Shown here: positions 7,601 through 14,061 of the stretch, piece after piece | How positions within the stretch are numbered: the stretch's first letter is position 1 | Layout: every line of letters begins with the position of its first letter | NCBI GenBank assembly: GCA_029260475.1 | Contig: JAJDDE010000064.1 | Span: 1 to 39,283 of the forward strand | From: Phycisphaerales bacterium | GTDB taxonomy: Bacteria; Planctomycetota; Phycisphaerae; Phycisphaerales; UBA1924 | Length of the DNA: 39,283 bases | Reading direction: 5' to 3' | Translations under genes and position numbers: made by a program | The notes under the pieces: model-generated | Database searches by the model: none | What the model was told of the DNA's origin: nothing | What the model saw: the letters and a program-made list of their open reading frames with translations, nothing else

Positions 7601-9315
7601 CCCCGCTCGACGGCCTGCCGATCGAACTCGGCGCTCGGGATGTAAGCCTCGGGTATCGCTACGAAGCCTCGTTCGGAAACCGTGCGCCGGGTGTCTTCCT
7701 CAACGCGCTGCTCTTCAAGCCGGGCACCGCCCACGACACCGCGGCGGTCTCGGTCTCGGGTGCGTTTGATCTGCCTCTCACGAGCCGAATGGGAGCGTTG
7801 AACCTCTCGGGCGACACCGAGCGCCTCGATGAACTGCTCGCCTCGGATGCGTACTTCCAGCAGCTCTTGGGCGAGACGTACTCGCTGGTCTACAAGGGGC
7901 GGGCGATCATCGATCAGCGCACGGAGGAGTCACCGACGGAGCTCACGTTCGAGTCTCGGCGCCTGCGCGCACAGGTCGGGCTGTGGCCGACGGCCGAGGG
8001 CGGGTTCGAGATGCGCAAGGCGGCGTACCTCGGCTGGTTCCTCACGCCGGAGAGCGCCACGCAGATGCTCCTCGGCGATCTCCAGCGGGCCTCGGGGCTG
8101 CGGGTTTCGCAGACCGTCCGGATTGACATCGTCTTCGAGGACCTCGCGGTGGGGCCGATGGAGACACTCTTTGCGCGCGATCTCTTCCGCGCGGTGGGCG
8201 CGTTCACCACGACGCGCATCGTCGTCGAGGATGCTGAAGGCAACACCGACGACCTCGGGTTCTTCGAGGGCAGCGTCACCGCGCTGCCCGACGGCACGAT
8301 CGAGTTCCGCGTGCAGGGCGAACGCGAGGCGATGGGGCCTCAAGCGGGCGGGCAGCCGATCACCGAACCGACGCTCGGGGTGTCGGGGCTGCTGCACGGC
8401 TTCGCCGATCCGCTCGGGCGACCGACCTTCGCCTCGACGCGCCCGACAGCGCTGGACGTCAACGGCACGCTCCCGACACGCCTCATCGACGCGCTGGGCG
8501 GCACCGACGGTCTCATCACCGCACTCGTCGGCCCCGACGCGAATGTGAACGCGACGATCGACGGCGAGGGAGGCTCGAACCTCAACGCGAGCTTCGTCGG
8601 CGCCAACGCCAGCGGCTCGATGTCAGGCACGCTGAACGAGTCGGTGGTCCGGATCCCCGCGGGCGCCGAGATCAGCCTCAGCCGTATCTCCATCGAGGCG
8701 TCGCGCCGCGTGCTGGGCACCGCGCTCCCGATGTTCTCGGAGTTCCAGAAGACGGCGCAGGACCAGCCCGCGCTCATCACCACCACGGGCCTCGCCGTGC
8801 CGCTCGACGGCGACCTCGCGAAGCTCGATGGTGATCTCACGGTGGACCTGGGCACCATGCGCTTCGCGACGCGCAGCGTGCTCGGGCAGGTGCTGAAACT
8901 GACGAACAACCGCGTGCAGGGACAGGTCGGGCAGAAGCTCGATCCGTTCCACATCGCCATCGAAGCGGGCGTGCTGCGTTACGACGAGGTGGTGCTGCCG
9001 CTGGGCGAATTCAACGTGGTGGTGGGCGGGAGCGTCAACCTCAAAAACAGGCGCGTGAACACCCTTGTTTGGGTGCCTTTCAGCGCGCTGAACGATGATC
9101 TCGCTCACGCGGCCGCCCGTGTACCCGGCGTGAACCGCCTGACGATGGTGCCGCTGCGCGTGCGCGGCCCGATCGACAAGCCCACTGTCGAATTGGACTC
9201 CAAGGCGATGATTCAGGGACTGCCCGACGCACTCTTGGGCACGCTGTTCGAAGACGTGCCGGGCGGTGTGGGCGATCTGCTCAATGACATCTTCAACCCG
9301 AACCGCGACCGCTGA
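4651..9315 (+). CDS. Giant AsmA/TamB-like membrane-anchored protein
   Basis: 1554 residues with one N-terminal membrane segment (about 14-38) and a very long, low-complexity beta-rich remainder of repeating strands dominated by G, A, L, V, D and T. This is the look of AsmA/DUF748/TamB/YhdP-type proteins, which form long hydrophobic grooves that carry lipids across the periplasm. The C-terminal part has an AsmA-like ending: FNVVVGGSVNLKNRRV, then a VWVPFSALNDDLAH region and VPLRVRGPIDKPTVELD, the 'G.l..P' element common at the end of these proteins. No enzyme motif is seen. It stands alone: 140 bp after nadA and convergent with the ferredoxin gene. A clear ribosome-binding site before the ATG is not seen. 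The lipid-transfer role is inferred from family resemblance. Confidence 0.75.
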   Translation: MTTPSEARKGRPLLKAMAIGAVLLVLTTGVIIAFFGPAIASVFARGLIEGAVNPTIAGDVRVSGVSLSWKGPQKIGRVEVLDDSGAAVATFEGSADAGLFALATGNLDLGEVSVVRTDGTPFDANTARRLSAAFASTVPPTGEPASVPEGLKAEITVSLGSAEIGGATLSDVGMTASIETGQTTTVALRAKGDKGQDALKVDIEAPTLIGADGVISLSGNGLTIEASGEAPTGLLTAMLGVTADDADTLRLEDFSFVERDWMLVPKAGSRPTLRGRVTDRTIVALLASGTVAVDEGPSFTLRPTAFSVPLPGPKGVLDLRQAELAWRFDADPLIGSVLNAEGRRVPFSTERLVATARFDAELGAVVVEGTTNTSVDGQTGGVISIDALALGVLDAEGAIRGSGPGTLNASLRLTEVPGALIASADERLADAEGVIGERVDVVLEASISETQRSLNGATLRVGDPSLAMTLSGEHGSATGYFVYDGARGVRSLGERALVIKTENAGLLAQRFAGTGSPVVIGSDVAAELVMQDIAVMLDRDGALDTDALTGDAVFTLEALHVTPTDAPPVEVDSLRLVANIGAGTLDWSLDSTLRTGDRVATANGSGGVAGLFGAAPEPSGMLGFDGVPTSLATIVSAALGDLLVETVGDTVSGAIATTDALSGGFTVDLNGAFGGAKGLVRLEDNALVLSGAGRAGFSIRTERAGPTLRRLLADASGRRITLDDGATVSIDLRDASIALGVDRSLSPLKGLRADAEFNLSGVRGTIDGTPVAYALDGALVLTEAGDLVGGIGISGTHDGLAFEALGPLAIANLHDGSGLPDFTGTVLTSDITGTLPLALAKLAGDQRVRDVLEGLAGDGLADVSLVTDSQAARGQGGLTLTLASREKDTTLTTQFGPDRRGVVIGDTTIRATFTPELFGRVITPLLEGGAYEGVRLVSNARGTAFLPSVLVPLKNRMVPDFAMMPGITGRLNFEEDVVLAGVPSPLDGLPIELGARDVSLGYRYEASFGNRAPGVFLNALLFKPGTAHDTAAVSVSGAFDLPLTSRMGALNLSGDTERLDELLASDAYFQQLLGETYSLVYKGRAIIDQRTEESPTELTFESRRLRAQVGLWPTAEGGFEMRKAAYLGWFLTPESATQMLLGDLQRASGLRVSQTVRIDIVFEDLAVGPMETLFARDLFRAVGAFTTTRIVVEDAEGNTDDLGFFEGSVTALPDGTIEFRVQGEREAMGPQAGGQPITEPTLGVSGLLHGFADPLGRPTFASTRPTALDVNGTLPTRLIDALGGTDGLITALVGPDANVNATIDGEGGSNLNASFVGANASGSMSGTLNESVVRIPAGAEISLSRISIEASRRVLGTALPMFSEFQKTAQDQPALITTTGLAVPLDGDLAKLDGDLTVDLGTMRFATRSVLGQVLKLTNNRVQGQVGQKLDPFHIAIEAGVLRYDEVVLPLGEFNVVVGGSVNLKNRRVNTLVWVPFSALNDDLAHAAARVPGVNRLTMVPLRVRGPIDKPTVELDSKAMIQGLPDALLGTLFEDVPGGVGDLLNDIFNPNRDR

Positions 9316-9344
9316 TCACGGCGCGGCGGTCGGGGATGAGCCGA

Positions 9345-9608
9345 TCAGTTGTCCTCGAAGTACTCGAGGTTGATCTGGATGTACTTCGACCACTCCTCGG
9401 GGAGGTCTTCCTCGGGGTAGATGGCCTGGACGGGGCACTCATCGACGCAGAGGCCGCAATCGATGCAGGTGTCAGGATCGATGTAGAGCTGGTCGGCGGG
9501 GTCGTACTTCTCGGAGTCCTTGGTCGGGTGGATGCAGTCCACCGGGCAGACCTCGACGCAGGCGGTGTCCTTGGTGCCCTTGCAGGGCTCAGCGATGATG
9601 TGCGGCAT
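9345..9608 (-). CDS. fdxA: Ferredoxin, seven-iron (3Fe-4S/4Fe-4S) type
   Basis: An 87-residue soluble ferredoxin. The cysteine pattern is C9-x7-C17-x3-C21P-x2-C25, then C48-x2-C51-x2-C54-x3-C58P, matching Azotobacter ferredoxin I, whose CVEVCPVDC and ECIDCALC segments are almost repeated here. In that protein the first, second and last cysteines of this pattern hold a 3Fe-4S cluster, and the C21/C48/C51/C54 equivalents hold a 4Fe-4S cluster. The extra cysteine that would complete a standard CxxC in the first motif is absent, favouring the seven-iron form. The acidic C-terminal tail is typical. It is a low-potential cytoplasmic electron carrier; the partner enzyme is not identifiable. GAGG lies about 9 bases before the ATG. 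The gene is monocistronic and convergent with the AsmA-like gene. Confidence 0.92.
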   Translation of the reverse strand: MPHIIAEPCKGTKDTACVEVCPVDCIHPTKDSEKYDPADQLYIDPDTCIDCGLCVDECPVQAIYPEEDLPEEWSKYIQINLEYFEDN

Positions 9609-9692
9609 TGTGGATCGCCTCTGATAACGGGGTCTGGTTCACCCCCGGGGTTGACGGTCGGGGCGCGTCCTGACGCCCCTGCGGGGGACGAG

Positions 9693-9721
9693 AGTCTATC
9701 CCGAGCCCCCGGACACGTCAG
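9693..9721 (-). promoter_or_regulatory. Candidate promoter of the ferredoxin gene
   Basis: On the minus strand CTGACG, a 17-base spacer and TAGACT, giving a leader of roughly 80 bases. Each box matches the sigma-70 consensus at 4 of 6 positions. Confidence 0.4.
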
Positions 9722-9764
9722 CCTCGACCGAAATGGATCGCGGGTTCTATCGCGACGGATGCCC

Positions 9765-9801
9765 AAAACGACACGCGGGACGGCTGGTGCCGTCCCGCGT
9801 G
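9765..9801 (-). terminator. Rho-independent terminator of the H1-like gene
   Basis: A 13-bp perfect stem (9772-9784 with 9789-9801, 4-base loop) is followed on the minus strand by TCGTTTT. It lies about 130 bases after the stop codon of the H1-like gene and before the ferredoxin promoter. Confidence 0.75.
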
Positions 9802-9932
9802 AGGGTGTCTGTCCTGTGCCCGCGCCGAGCGGGCGATGTCCGGTTGTGTCGGAGGGCCGGATCGTCCGACCACCCCGACGGAATGAGTTCCTCGCCCCGC
9901 CACGATCGCACCGGGGGAGGTGGTCGAGACGG

Positions 9933-10205
9933 TTAGCGGCGCTTCTTGGCGACGCGTCGTTTCGTCTTCTTCTTGGTAGCGGCCTTCTTGGTCGCCTTCT
10001 TCTTCGTGCGGCGCTTGGCCTTCTTCTTGGTGGCCTTCTTCTTGGCCTTCTTCTTCGTGGCACGCTTCTTGGTCACGCGCTTCTTGGCGGTCTTCTTGCG
10101 TGCCTTCTTCTTGGTGGCAGCCTTCTTGGTGGCACGCTTCTTCGTCGTGCGTTTCTTGGTCGCGCGCTTTTTGGTGACGCGCTTCTTTGCGGTTCGCTTG
10201 GCCAT
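9933..10205 (-). CDS. Histone H1-like lysine-rich DNA-binding protein
   Basis: 90 residues built from only six amino acids: M, A, K, R, T and V. I count 41 K and 14 R, so about 61% is basic; there is no acidic or aromatic residue. The sequence is a run of short A/T-K-K-K/R units, as in bacterial histone H1-like (Hc1/AlgP-type) tails, and should be disordered until bound to DNA. The start was set at the ATG at 10205 because GAGGAGG lies 7 bases before it and the first residues MAKRTAKKRVTKKR match the start of the HU/H1 protein at 2098-2595. An upstream in-frame start would add residues of quite different composition. It has its own terminator downstream. Confidence 0.85.
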   Translation of the reverse strand: MAKRTAKKRVTKKRATKKRTTKKRATKKAATKKKARKKTAKKRVTKKRATKKKAKKKATKKKAKRRTKKKATKKAATKKKTKRRVAKKRR

Positions 10206-10281
10206 TGAATTGACCTCCTCGATCAGAGTCGGAGCGAGAGGAAAGTCCGGACGTACAGACACCGTGTGTACATCGTGGAAA

Positions 10282-10311
10282 ACTGTACCGTCATCGGGAC
10301 GATAACGCCAA
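10282..10311 (-). promoter_or_regulatory. Candidate promoter of the H1-like gene
   Basis: On the minus strand TTGGCG, an 18-base spacer and TACAGT, giving a leader of about 70 bases. An alternative pair, TTGAAG-17-TTAAGA at 10314-10342, fits less well in the -10 box. Confidence 0.3.
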
Positions 10312-10355
10312 CATCTTAAAGATTGTTCTTGATCGACTTCAAGAGACGCGCGAGA

Positions 10356-10847
10356 TCACTGCTTCGTCGCGTCCGCCGGGACACGTACGAGCGTGTCGAT
10401 GTGCGCGCCGTTGACGCGGTTGTACGCCTCCACCGCCGCCTTGTCGGAGACCATCACGCTGACGCGCGCACGCACCACGCCGTTGCCCGGGTTGTACCAG
10501 AAGGCGGCGGTGTCTCTGTCCACCGCTTGACGCACCAGGGGGTGTTGCAGATCGGATTCATCGGGTGCCGCGACCTCCAACCAGGGCCTGGAGCCCTTGA
10601 GAAGGGCGTTGACGGGCACGCTGCTGCCGAACCACGTTGGATCGACCGTCACGGGCCACCCGCGTCCGTTGAGCTCCGCGCCCTGGGTGCCGGAGATCAC
10701 GTTGATGTGCCGGTGGATAGCCTGGATCGCGCTCTTTGTGCGCTGCTCGGCCTGCTTCTGGTCCGCTTCGCGCCCGTGCGCGTGCATCACGATCCAGCCT
10801 GAGCCGGTGAGCAGGACGAGCACCATGATGGTCCACACGATCCGCAA
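10356..10847 (-). CDS. Small membrane-anchored protein of unknown function
   Basis: 163 residues from the proposed start. An N-terminal membrane segment (about residues 2-20, IVWTIMVLVLLTGSGWIVM) is followed by a charged helix (about 24-45) and a soluble domain with GRGWPVTVDPTWFGS and FWYNPGNGVVRARV. The overall plan resembles pilin-like or secreted small subunits, but there is no prepilin peptidase site and I do not recognise the family. The TTG at 10847 is preferred because GGAGG lies 9 bases upstream; a longer frame starting at 10907 would add a basic leader. It is divergent from the M16-like gene, with about 180 bp between the starts, and convergent with nothing: the H1-like gene follows on the same strand. 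Confidence 0.65.
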   Translation of the reverse strand: MRIVWTIMVLVLLTGSGWIVMHAHGREADQKQAEQRTKSAIQAIHRHINVISGTQGAELNGRGWPVTVDPTWFGSSVPVNALLKGSRPWLEVAAPDESDLQHPLVRQAVDRDTAAFWYNPGNGVVRARVSVMVSDKAAVEAYNRVNGAHIDTLVRVPADATKQ

Positions 10848-10993
10848 GGAGCGGTACCTCCGCGCACGCTCACCGCACAGACGCGGGGCGCAACCATGGA
10901 GTAACAACGGCTCGATCGGCCCCCGTCCCCTCCGAACCCGCGCACCACCTCACTCGGGGACGGTGAGCGGACGGTTTGTGACGCCTGTGCCGG

Positions 10994-10999
10994 TACACT
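10994..10999 (+). promoter_or_regulatory. Candidate -10 element of the M16-like gene
   Basis: TACACT followed by CGGG, 26 bases before the ATG, would give a short leader containing GGAGG (11013-11017). The same TACACTCGGG string precedes metG. No convincing -35 box is seen. Confidence 0.3.
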
Positions 11000-11025
11000 C
11001 GGGCGTCCACACGGAGGAAAACCCC

Positions 11026-12279
11026 ATGCCCGCGATCCGAACCACCACCCTCGATAACGGCCTCACGCTCGTCACAGAGCGGCTCACGGGCGTGAAATCC
11101 GCCGGCCTCGCGTGGACCGTGCCGGGCGGCACGGTGCGCGAGCCCGAGGGACGCGAGGGCCTCGCGTCGATCCTCAGCGACATGCTGCTGCGTGGCGCGG
11201 GGTCGCGCAGCAGCCGCGAACTCGCCGACGCCTTCGACACGCTGGGCGTCACGCGCCACGCCTCGACGCAGGCATACACGCTCAGCTTCTCCGCAACACT
11301 GCTCGGCGCTCGCCTCGACGATGCGCTGCCGCTGATCACCGACACCGTGCTCCGCCCCCGCCTCGAAGAGGAGCACCTGGAACCGGTGCGAGACCTCGCG
11401 CTGCAGTCCATCGCGAGCCTGCGCGACGATCCGCAGGAACGCGTGATCCTGAACCTGCGCCGCACGCACGTCGCGCCGCCTCACAACCGTTCCGCCTATG
11501 GCACCGAAACAGGGGTGGGCGCGATCACGCACGCGGATGTGCAGTGGGCGCACGCCAACACCTGCGTGCCGGACGGATCGGTGCTCGCGCTCGCGGGCGA
11601 TGTCGATCACGACGCGCTGCTCGCTTCGCTCACCCCCTTGCTCGGCGTGTGGACCGGCGGCGCGATCGCGACGCCCCCCATCACCGCGGGTGAGCGCGGC
11701 GTCACGCACGAAGAACAGGACACCGACCAGACACACATCGGCGTCTGCTACGACGGGCCCAGTGCGAACGATGACGACGTGTGGCTGGAGCGCGTCGCGA
11801 CCGCGGTGCTCTCGGGAGGCATGTCCAGCCGGCTCTTCACCGAGGTCCGCGAGAAGCGCTCGCTCGTCTACAGCGTCTCGGCCCGCTTCGGCGCCGACCG
11901 CGCGTACGGCAGGACCACCGCCTACGCCGGCACGACGCCCGAACGCGCACAAGAGACGCTCACGGTCCTCATCGACGAGCTCGAACGCATCAACACCCCC
12001 GAGGGGCGCGTCACGCAGGAAGAGTTCGACCGCGCGATGGTCGGTCTGAAATCACGCCTCGTCTTCTCGGGCGAGAGCTCCGGGGCGCGCGCACGCTCGC
12101 TGGTCAGCGACATCCGCGTGCTCGGTGAGCCGCAGACGCTCGAGCAGAAGGCTGGCAAGCTGGACGGCGTGACGCTCGACGCTCTCAACGGCTACCTGGA
12201 GCGGCGCAAGCTCGGGACGCTGACCGTCGCCTCGGTCGGCAAGCAGGCGCTGGAGGCACCGCAGGGCGTGCTCTCGTGA
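11026..12279 (+). CDS. M16 family (insulinase-like) protein lacking the zinc-binding motif
   Basis: 417 residues with the two-domain M16B plan. N-terminal half: LDNGLTLVTE, then VPGGTVREPEGREGLASILSDMLLRG. Active family members read GxAHFLEHMLFKG here; in this protein the H-x-x-E-H ligands are replaced by S48, S51 and D52. The C-terminal half keeps the substrate-binding signature SGGMSSRLFTEVREKRSLVYSV near 264-285. In two-subunit M16B peptidases one chain carries HxxEH and the other the R/Y pair; this looks like an R/Y-type chain whose partner is not in the window. There is no signal peptide, so it is probably cytoplasmic. GGAGG at 11013-11017 sets the ATG. Its stop overlaps the next start by 4 bases (GTGA), implying coupling with the epimerase-like gene. 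Confidence 0.88.
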   Translation: MPAIRTTTLDNGLTLVTERLTGVKSAGLAWTVPGGTVREPEGREGLASILSDMLLRGAGSRSSRELADAFDTLGVTRHASTQAYTLSFSATLLGARLDDALPLITDTVLRPRLEEEHLEPVRDLALQSIASLRDDPQERVILNLRRTHVAPPHNRSAYGTETGVGAITHADVQWAHANTCVPDGSVLALAGDVDHDALLASLTPLLGVWTGGAIATPPITAGERGVTHEEQDTDQTHIGVCYDGPSANDDDVWLERVATAVLSGGMSSRLFTEVREKRSLVYSVSARFGADRAYGRTTAYAGTTPERAQETLTVLIDELERINTPEGRVTQEEFDRAMVGLKSRLVFSGESSGARARSLVSDIRVLGEPQTLEQKAGKLDGVTLDALNGYLERRKLGTLTVASVGKQALEAPQGVLS

Positions 12280-13097
12280 GCACGCACCCGAGGCGGAGCC
12301 TCGTCACGGGTTCCTCCGGCTGGGTCGGGCGTGCGCTGCTGGAGCGGCTCGTATCGGAAGGCGAACGCGCCATCGGTTGGGACCGCGCCGCCTATCCCCC
12401 CACCGACGCGAAGGCGATCGAGTCCGCGCTCGCCGACCACGAGCCGGACGTGGTCTACCACCTGGCGATGTGCTCGCAACCAACGGGTTGTGTGGACGAC
12501 GAGCGCGACCTCATCAACAAGGCGTGGCCCGAGCGCTTGGCGACTTGGTGTGCCGACCACCGCGCTCGGTTCGTCTACACCTCCTCGGTCATGGTCTACA
12601 CCGACCGCCTGCCCGGTCCCTTCACGCCCGCGACCAAGCCCGAGGAAACGACGGGCTACGGCGCACTCAAGCTGGAGGTCGAGCGCCTCGTCCGGGCCAC
12701 GGCCCCCGAGCACAGCGTCGTCTGTCGCCTGGGCTGGCAGCTCGCCGACGAGCCGACCAGCAACAACATGCTGCGTCACCTGTCGGACCAGCACGCTGAG
12801 AAGGGGCGCATCGACGCCTCCTCGAAGTGGCTGCCCGCCTGCTCGCATGTCGCGGAGACCGCGCGGGCGCTGCACGCCGCGGGCACGCTCGCGGAGCCGG
12901 GCACGTACCTCGTGAGCACCAACCGCGATCGGCCCTTCACCGACATCGTGCGCGCGATCAGTGATGCGTACGGGCTGGGCTGGACACTGAACGTGGATGA
13001 CAGCCACGCCCACGACCAACGCATGCTCGACGACCGGCTGTGGCTGCTGCTGGGCGAGCCCGGCACGCCCGACGGGCCCGTCGTCCGCGAGGCCTGA
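12276..13097 (+). CDS. NAD(P)-dependent epimerase/dehydratase (extended SDR)
   Basis: 273 residues. The N-terminal Rossmann signature is TGSSGWVG (TGxxGxxG, about 11-18), followed by DVVYHLAM near 58, VYTSSVMVY near 99 and the catalytic YxxxK (Y127-GAL-K131) in TTGYGALKLEVERLV. The C-terminal half has SDR substrate-domain features (LVSTNRDRPFTDIVRAISDAYG). The closest look is to sugar-nucleotide epimerases and RmlD-like reductases. The protein is somewhat short for the family and I cannot name the substrate. It starts with GTG overlapping the stop of the M16-like gene by 4 bases, so the two are probably translated together. A possible terminator hairpin follows at 13153-13180. Confidence 0.85.
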   Translation: MSTHPRRSLVTGSSGWVGRALLERLVSEGERAIGWDRAAYPPTDAKAIESALADHEPDVVYHLAMCSQPTGCVDDERDLINKAWPERLATWCADHRARFVYTSSVMVYTDRLPGPFTPATKPEETTGYGALKLEVERLVRATAPEHSVVCRLGWQLADEPTSNNMLRHLSDQHAEKGRIDASSKWLPACSHVAETARALHAAGTLAEPGTYLVSTNRDRPFTDIVRAISDAYGLGWTLNVDDSHAHDQRMLDDRLWLLLGEPGTPDGPVVREA

Positions 13098-13152
13098 GGC
13101 CAAATTCGCACGTTCTGACATCCAACCCCCCGGTGTCGGCGTAGACAACCCC

Positions 13153-13180
13153 GAGGGCGTCTGCACACACACGCCCTCTT
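13153..13180 (+). terminator. Possible terminator after the epimerase-like gene
   Basis: GAGGGCGT (13153-13160) pairs with ACGCCCTC (13171-13178) across a 10-base loop and is followed by only two T. It lies 55 bases after the stop. The short T-run makes it a weak candidate. Confidence 0.4.
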
Positions 13181-13262
13181 GATTCGAGAGTTTCTGCATA
13201 GACCGCGTGGGCCCCTACGCGATGCGTTATCGCTGCGCACGCCGGTCGGACAAGGACACACC

Positions 13263-13979
13263 ATGACACTCCGCCTCACCGCGCTCATCGCGGGCTCCGC
13301 TATCGCTGCGCCCGCCGCCCTCGCCAACCACGTCGATTTCATTCAAGACGACTCCAACCCGGGCAACGGGGTGACGAACGCCACCTTCTCGCTCAGCACC
13401 AACGGCCCGCTCGTGACGGACACGCAGGCGGGCGAGCCCGCCGACGTCCTGGGCGGGTTCCGCGGCGTCGCCATCACCAACACCGGCGGCTTCGGCGGCA
13501 CGTTCAGCGTTGCACGCAGCGCGGGCGACGATGTCATCACCGCGACGAACACCAACGTCGCCGCTGGCACGCTGGACCTCTCGTACCCGGGCATCTCCGA
13601 CAGCGACTTCGACACGAACTGGAACTTCATCGCGGTCAGCATCCCGACGCTCTCCAACAACACCGGCGACGGTGAGATCAACCTCTCCGTGACGATCCAG
13701 AGCTCGACGGGCACCGGCACCGCCTTCGCGATGGGCACCGGCATCGCGCCGGGTCGCATCGAAGAGCCCGGGACCTACTTCTTTGCTTTCAGCGATCCCG
13801 GCTTCGCGGGCGTTGACTTCTCCGATGTCGATGGTGTGAGCGTCCGCTTCGAGTCGGCGATCATCGGCACCGACTTCACGATCGCGTCGATCACCCGCGA
13901 GGCCGTCCCCGCGCCGGGTACCGCGTGCCTCCTCGGGCTGGGTGGCCTCGCGACGCTGCGTCGCCGTCGCTCCGCCTGA
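13263..13979 (+). CDS. PEP-CTERM-type exported protein
   Basis: 238 residues. An N-terminal signal peptide (about 1-20, ending AAPAALA) precedes a beta-rich domain full of T, N, G and D. The C-terminus has the PEP-CTERM plan: VPAPG sorting motif near 216, a short hydrophobic helix (TACLLGLGGLATL) and a terminal RRRR cluster. In bacteria with an exosortase this tail is cut and the protein is exported or anchored to the surface or exopolysaccharide. The exosortase is not in the window. The middle part has no recognised enzyme motif. The ATG was chosen because it begins the signal peptide; AAGGA lies about 9 bases upstream. It has its own downstream terminator and is probably monocistronic. Confidence 0.85.
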   Translation: MTLRLTALIAGSAIAAPAALANHVDFIQDDSNPGNGVTNATFSLSTNGPLVTDTQAGEPADVLGGFRGVAITNTGGFGGTFSVARSAGDDVITATNTNVAAGTLDLSYPGISDSDFDTNWNFIAVSIPTLSNNTGDGEINLSVTIQSSTGTGTAFAMGTGIAPGRIEEPGTYFFAFSDPGFAGVDFSDVDGVSVRFESAIIGTDFTIASITREAVPAPGTACLLGLGGLATLRRRRSA

Positions 13980-14004
13980 GCGATCAGAATCACAGTGATC
14001 CCCC

Positions 14005-14032
14005 GAGGCCCCGCACCGCGCGGGGCCTCTTT
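14005..14032 (+). terminator. Rho-independent terminator of the PEP-CTERM gene
   Basis: A 10-bp GC-rich stem (14005-14014 with 14020-14029, 5-base loop) ends with TTT. It lies 25 bases after the stop codon and only 30 bases before the metG start. Confidence 0.75.
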
Positions 14033-14049
14033 CATGCGCGGTGCCCCGA

Positions 14050-14055
14050 TACACT
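14050..14055 (+). promoter_or_regulatory. Candidate -10 element of metG (possibly leaderless transcript)
   Basis: TACACT ends 6 bases before the metG ATG, and no Shine-Dalgarno sequence precedes that ATG. A start site 7 bases after the -10 box would be the A of the start codon. Confidence 0.35.
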
Positions 14056-14061
14056 CGGGGC

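Noticed and set aside
3931-7734. Minus-strand open frame of 1267 codons
   Set aside because: It is antisense to the C-terminal part of nadA and half of the AsmA-like gene. The translation is R/H/E-rich with no motif, a usual artefact of GC-rich coding DNA.
10597-11025. Upstream extension of the M16-like gene to 10597
   Set aside because: It overlaps the minus-strand membrane protein, and the ATG at 11026 has GGAGG in place.
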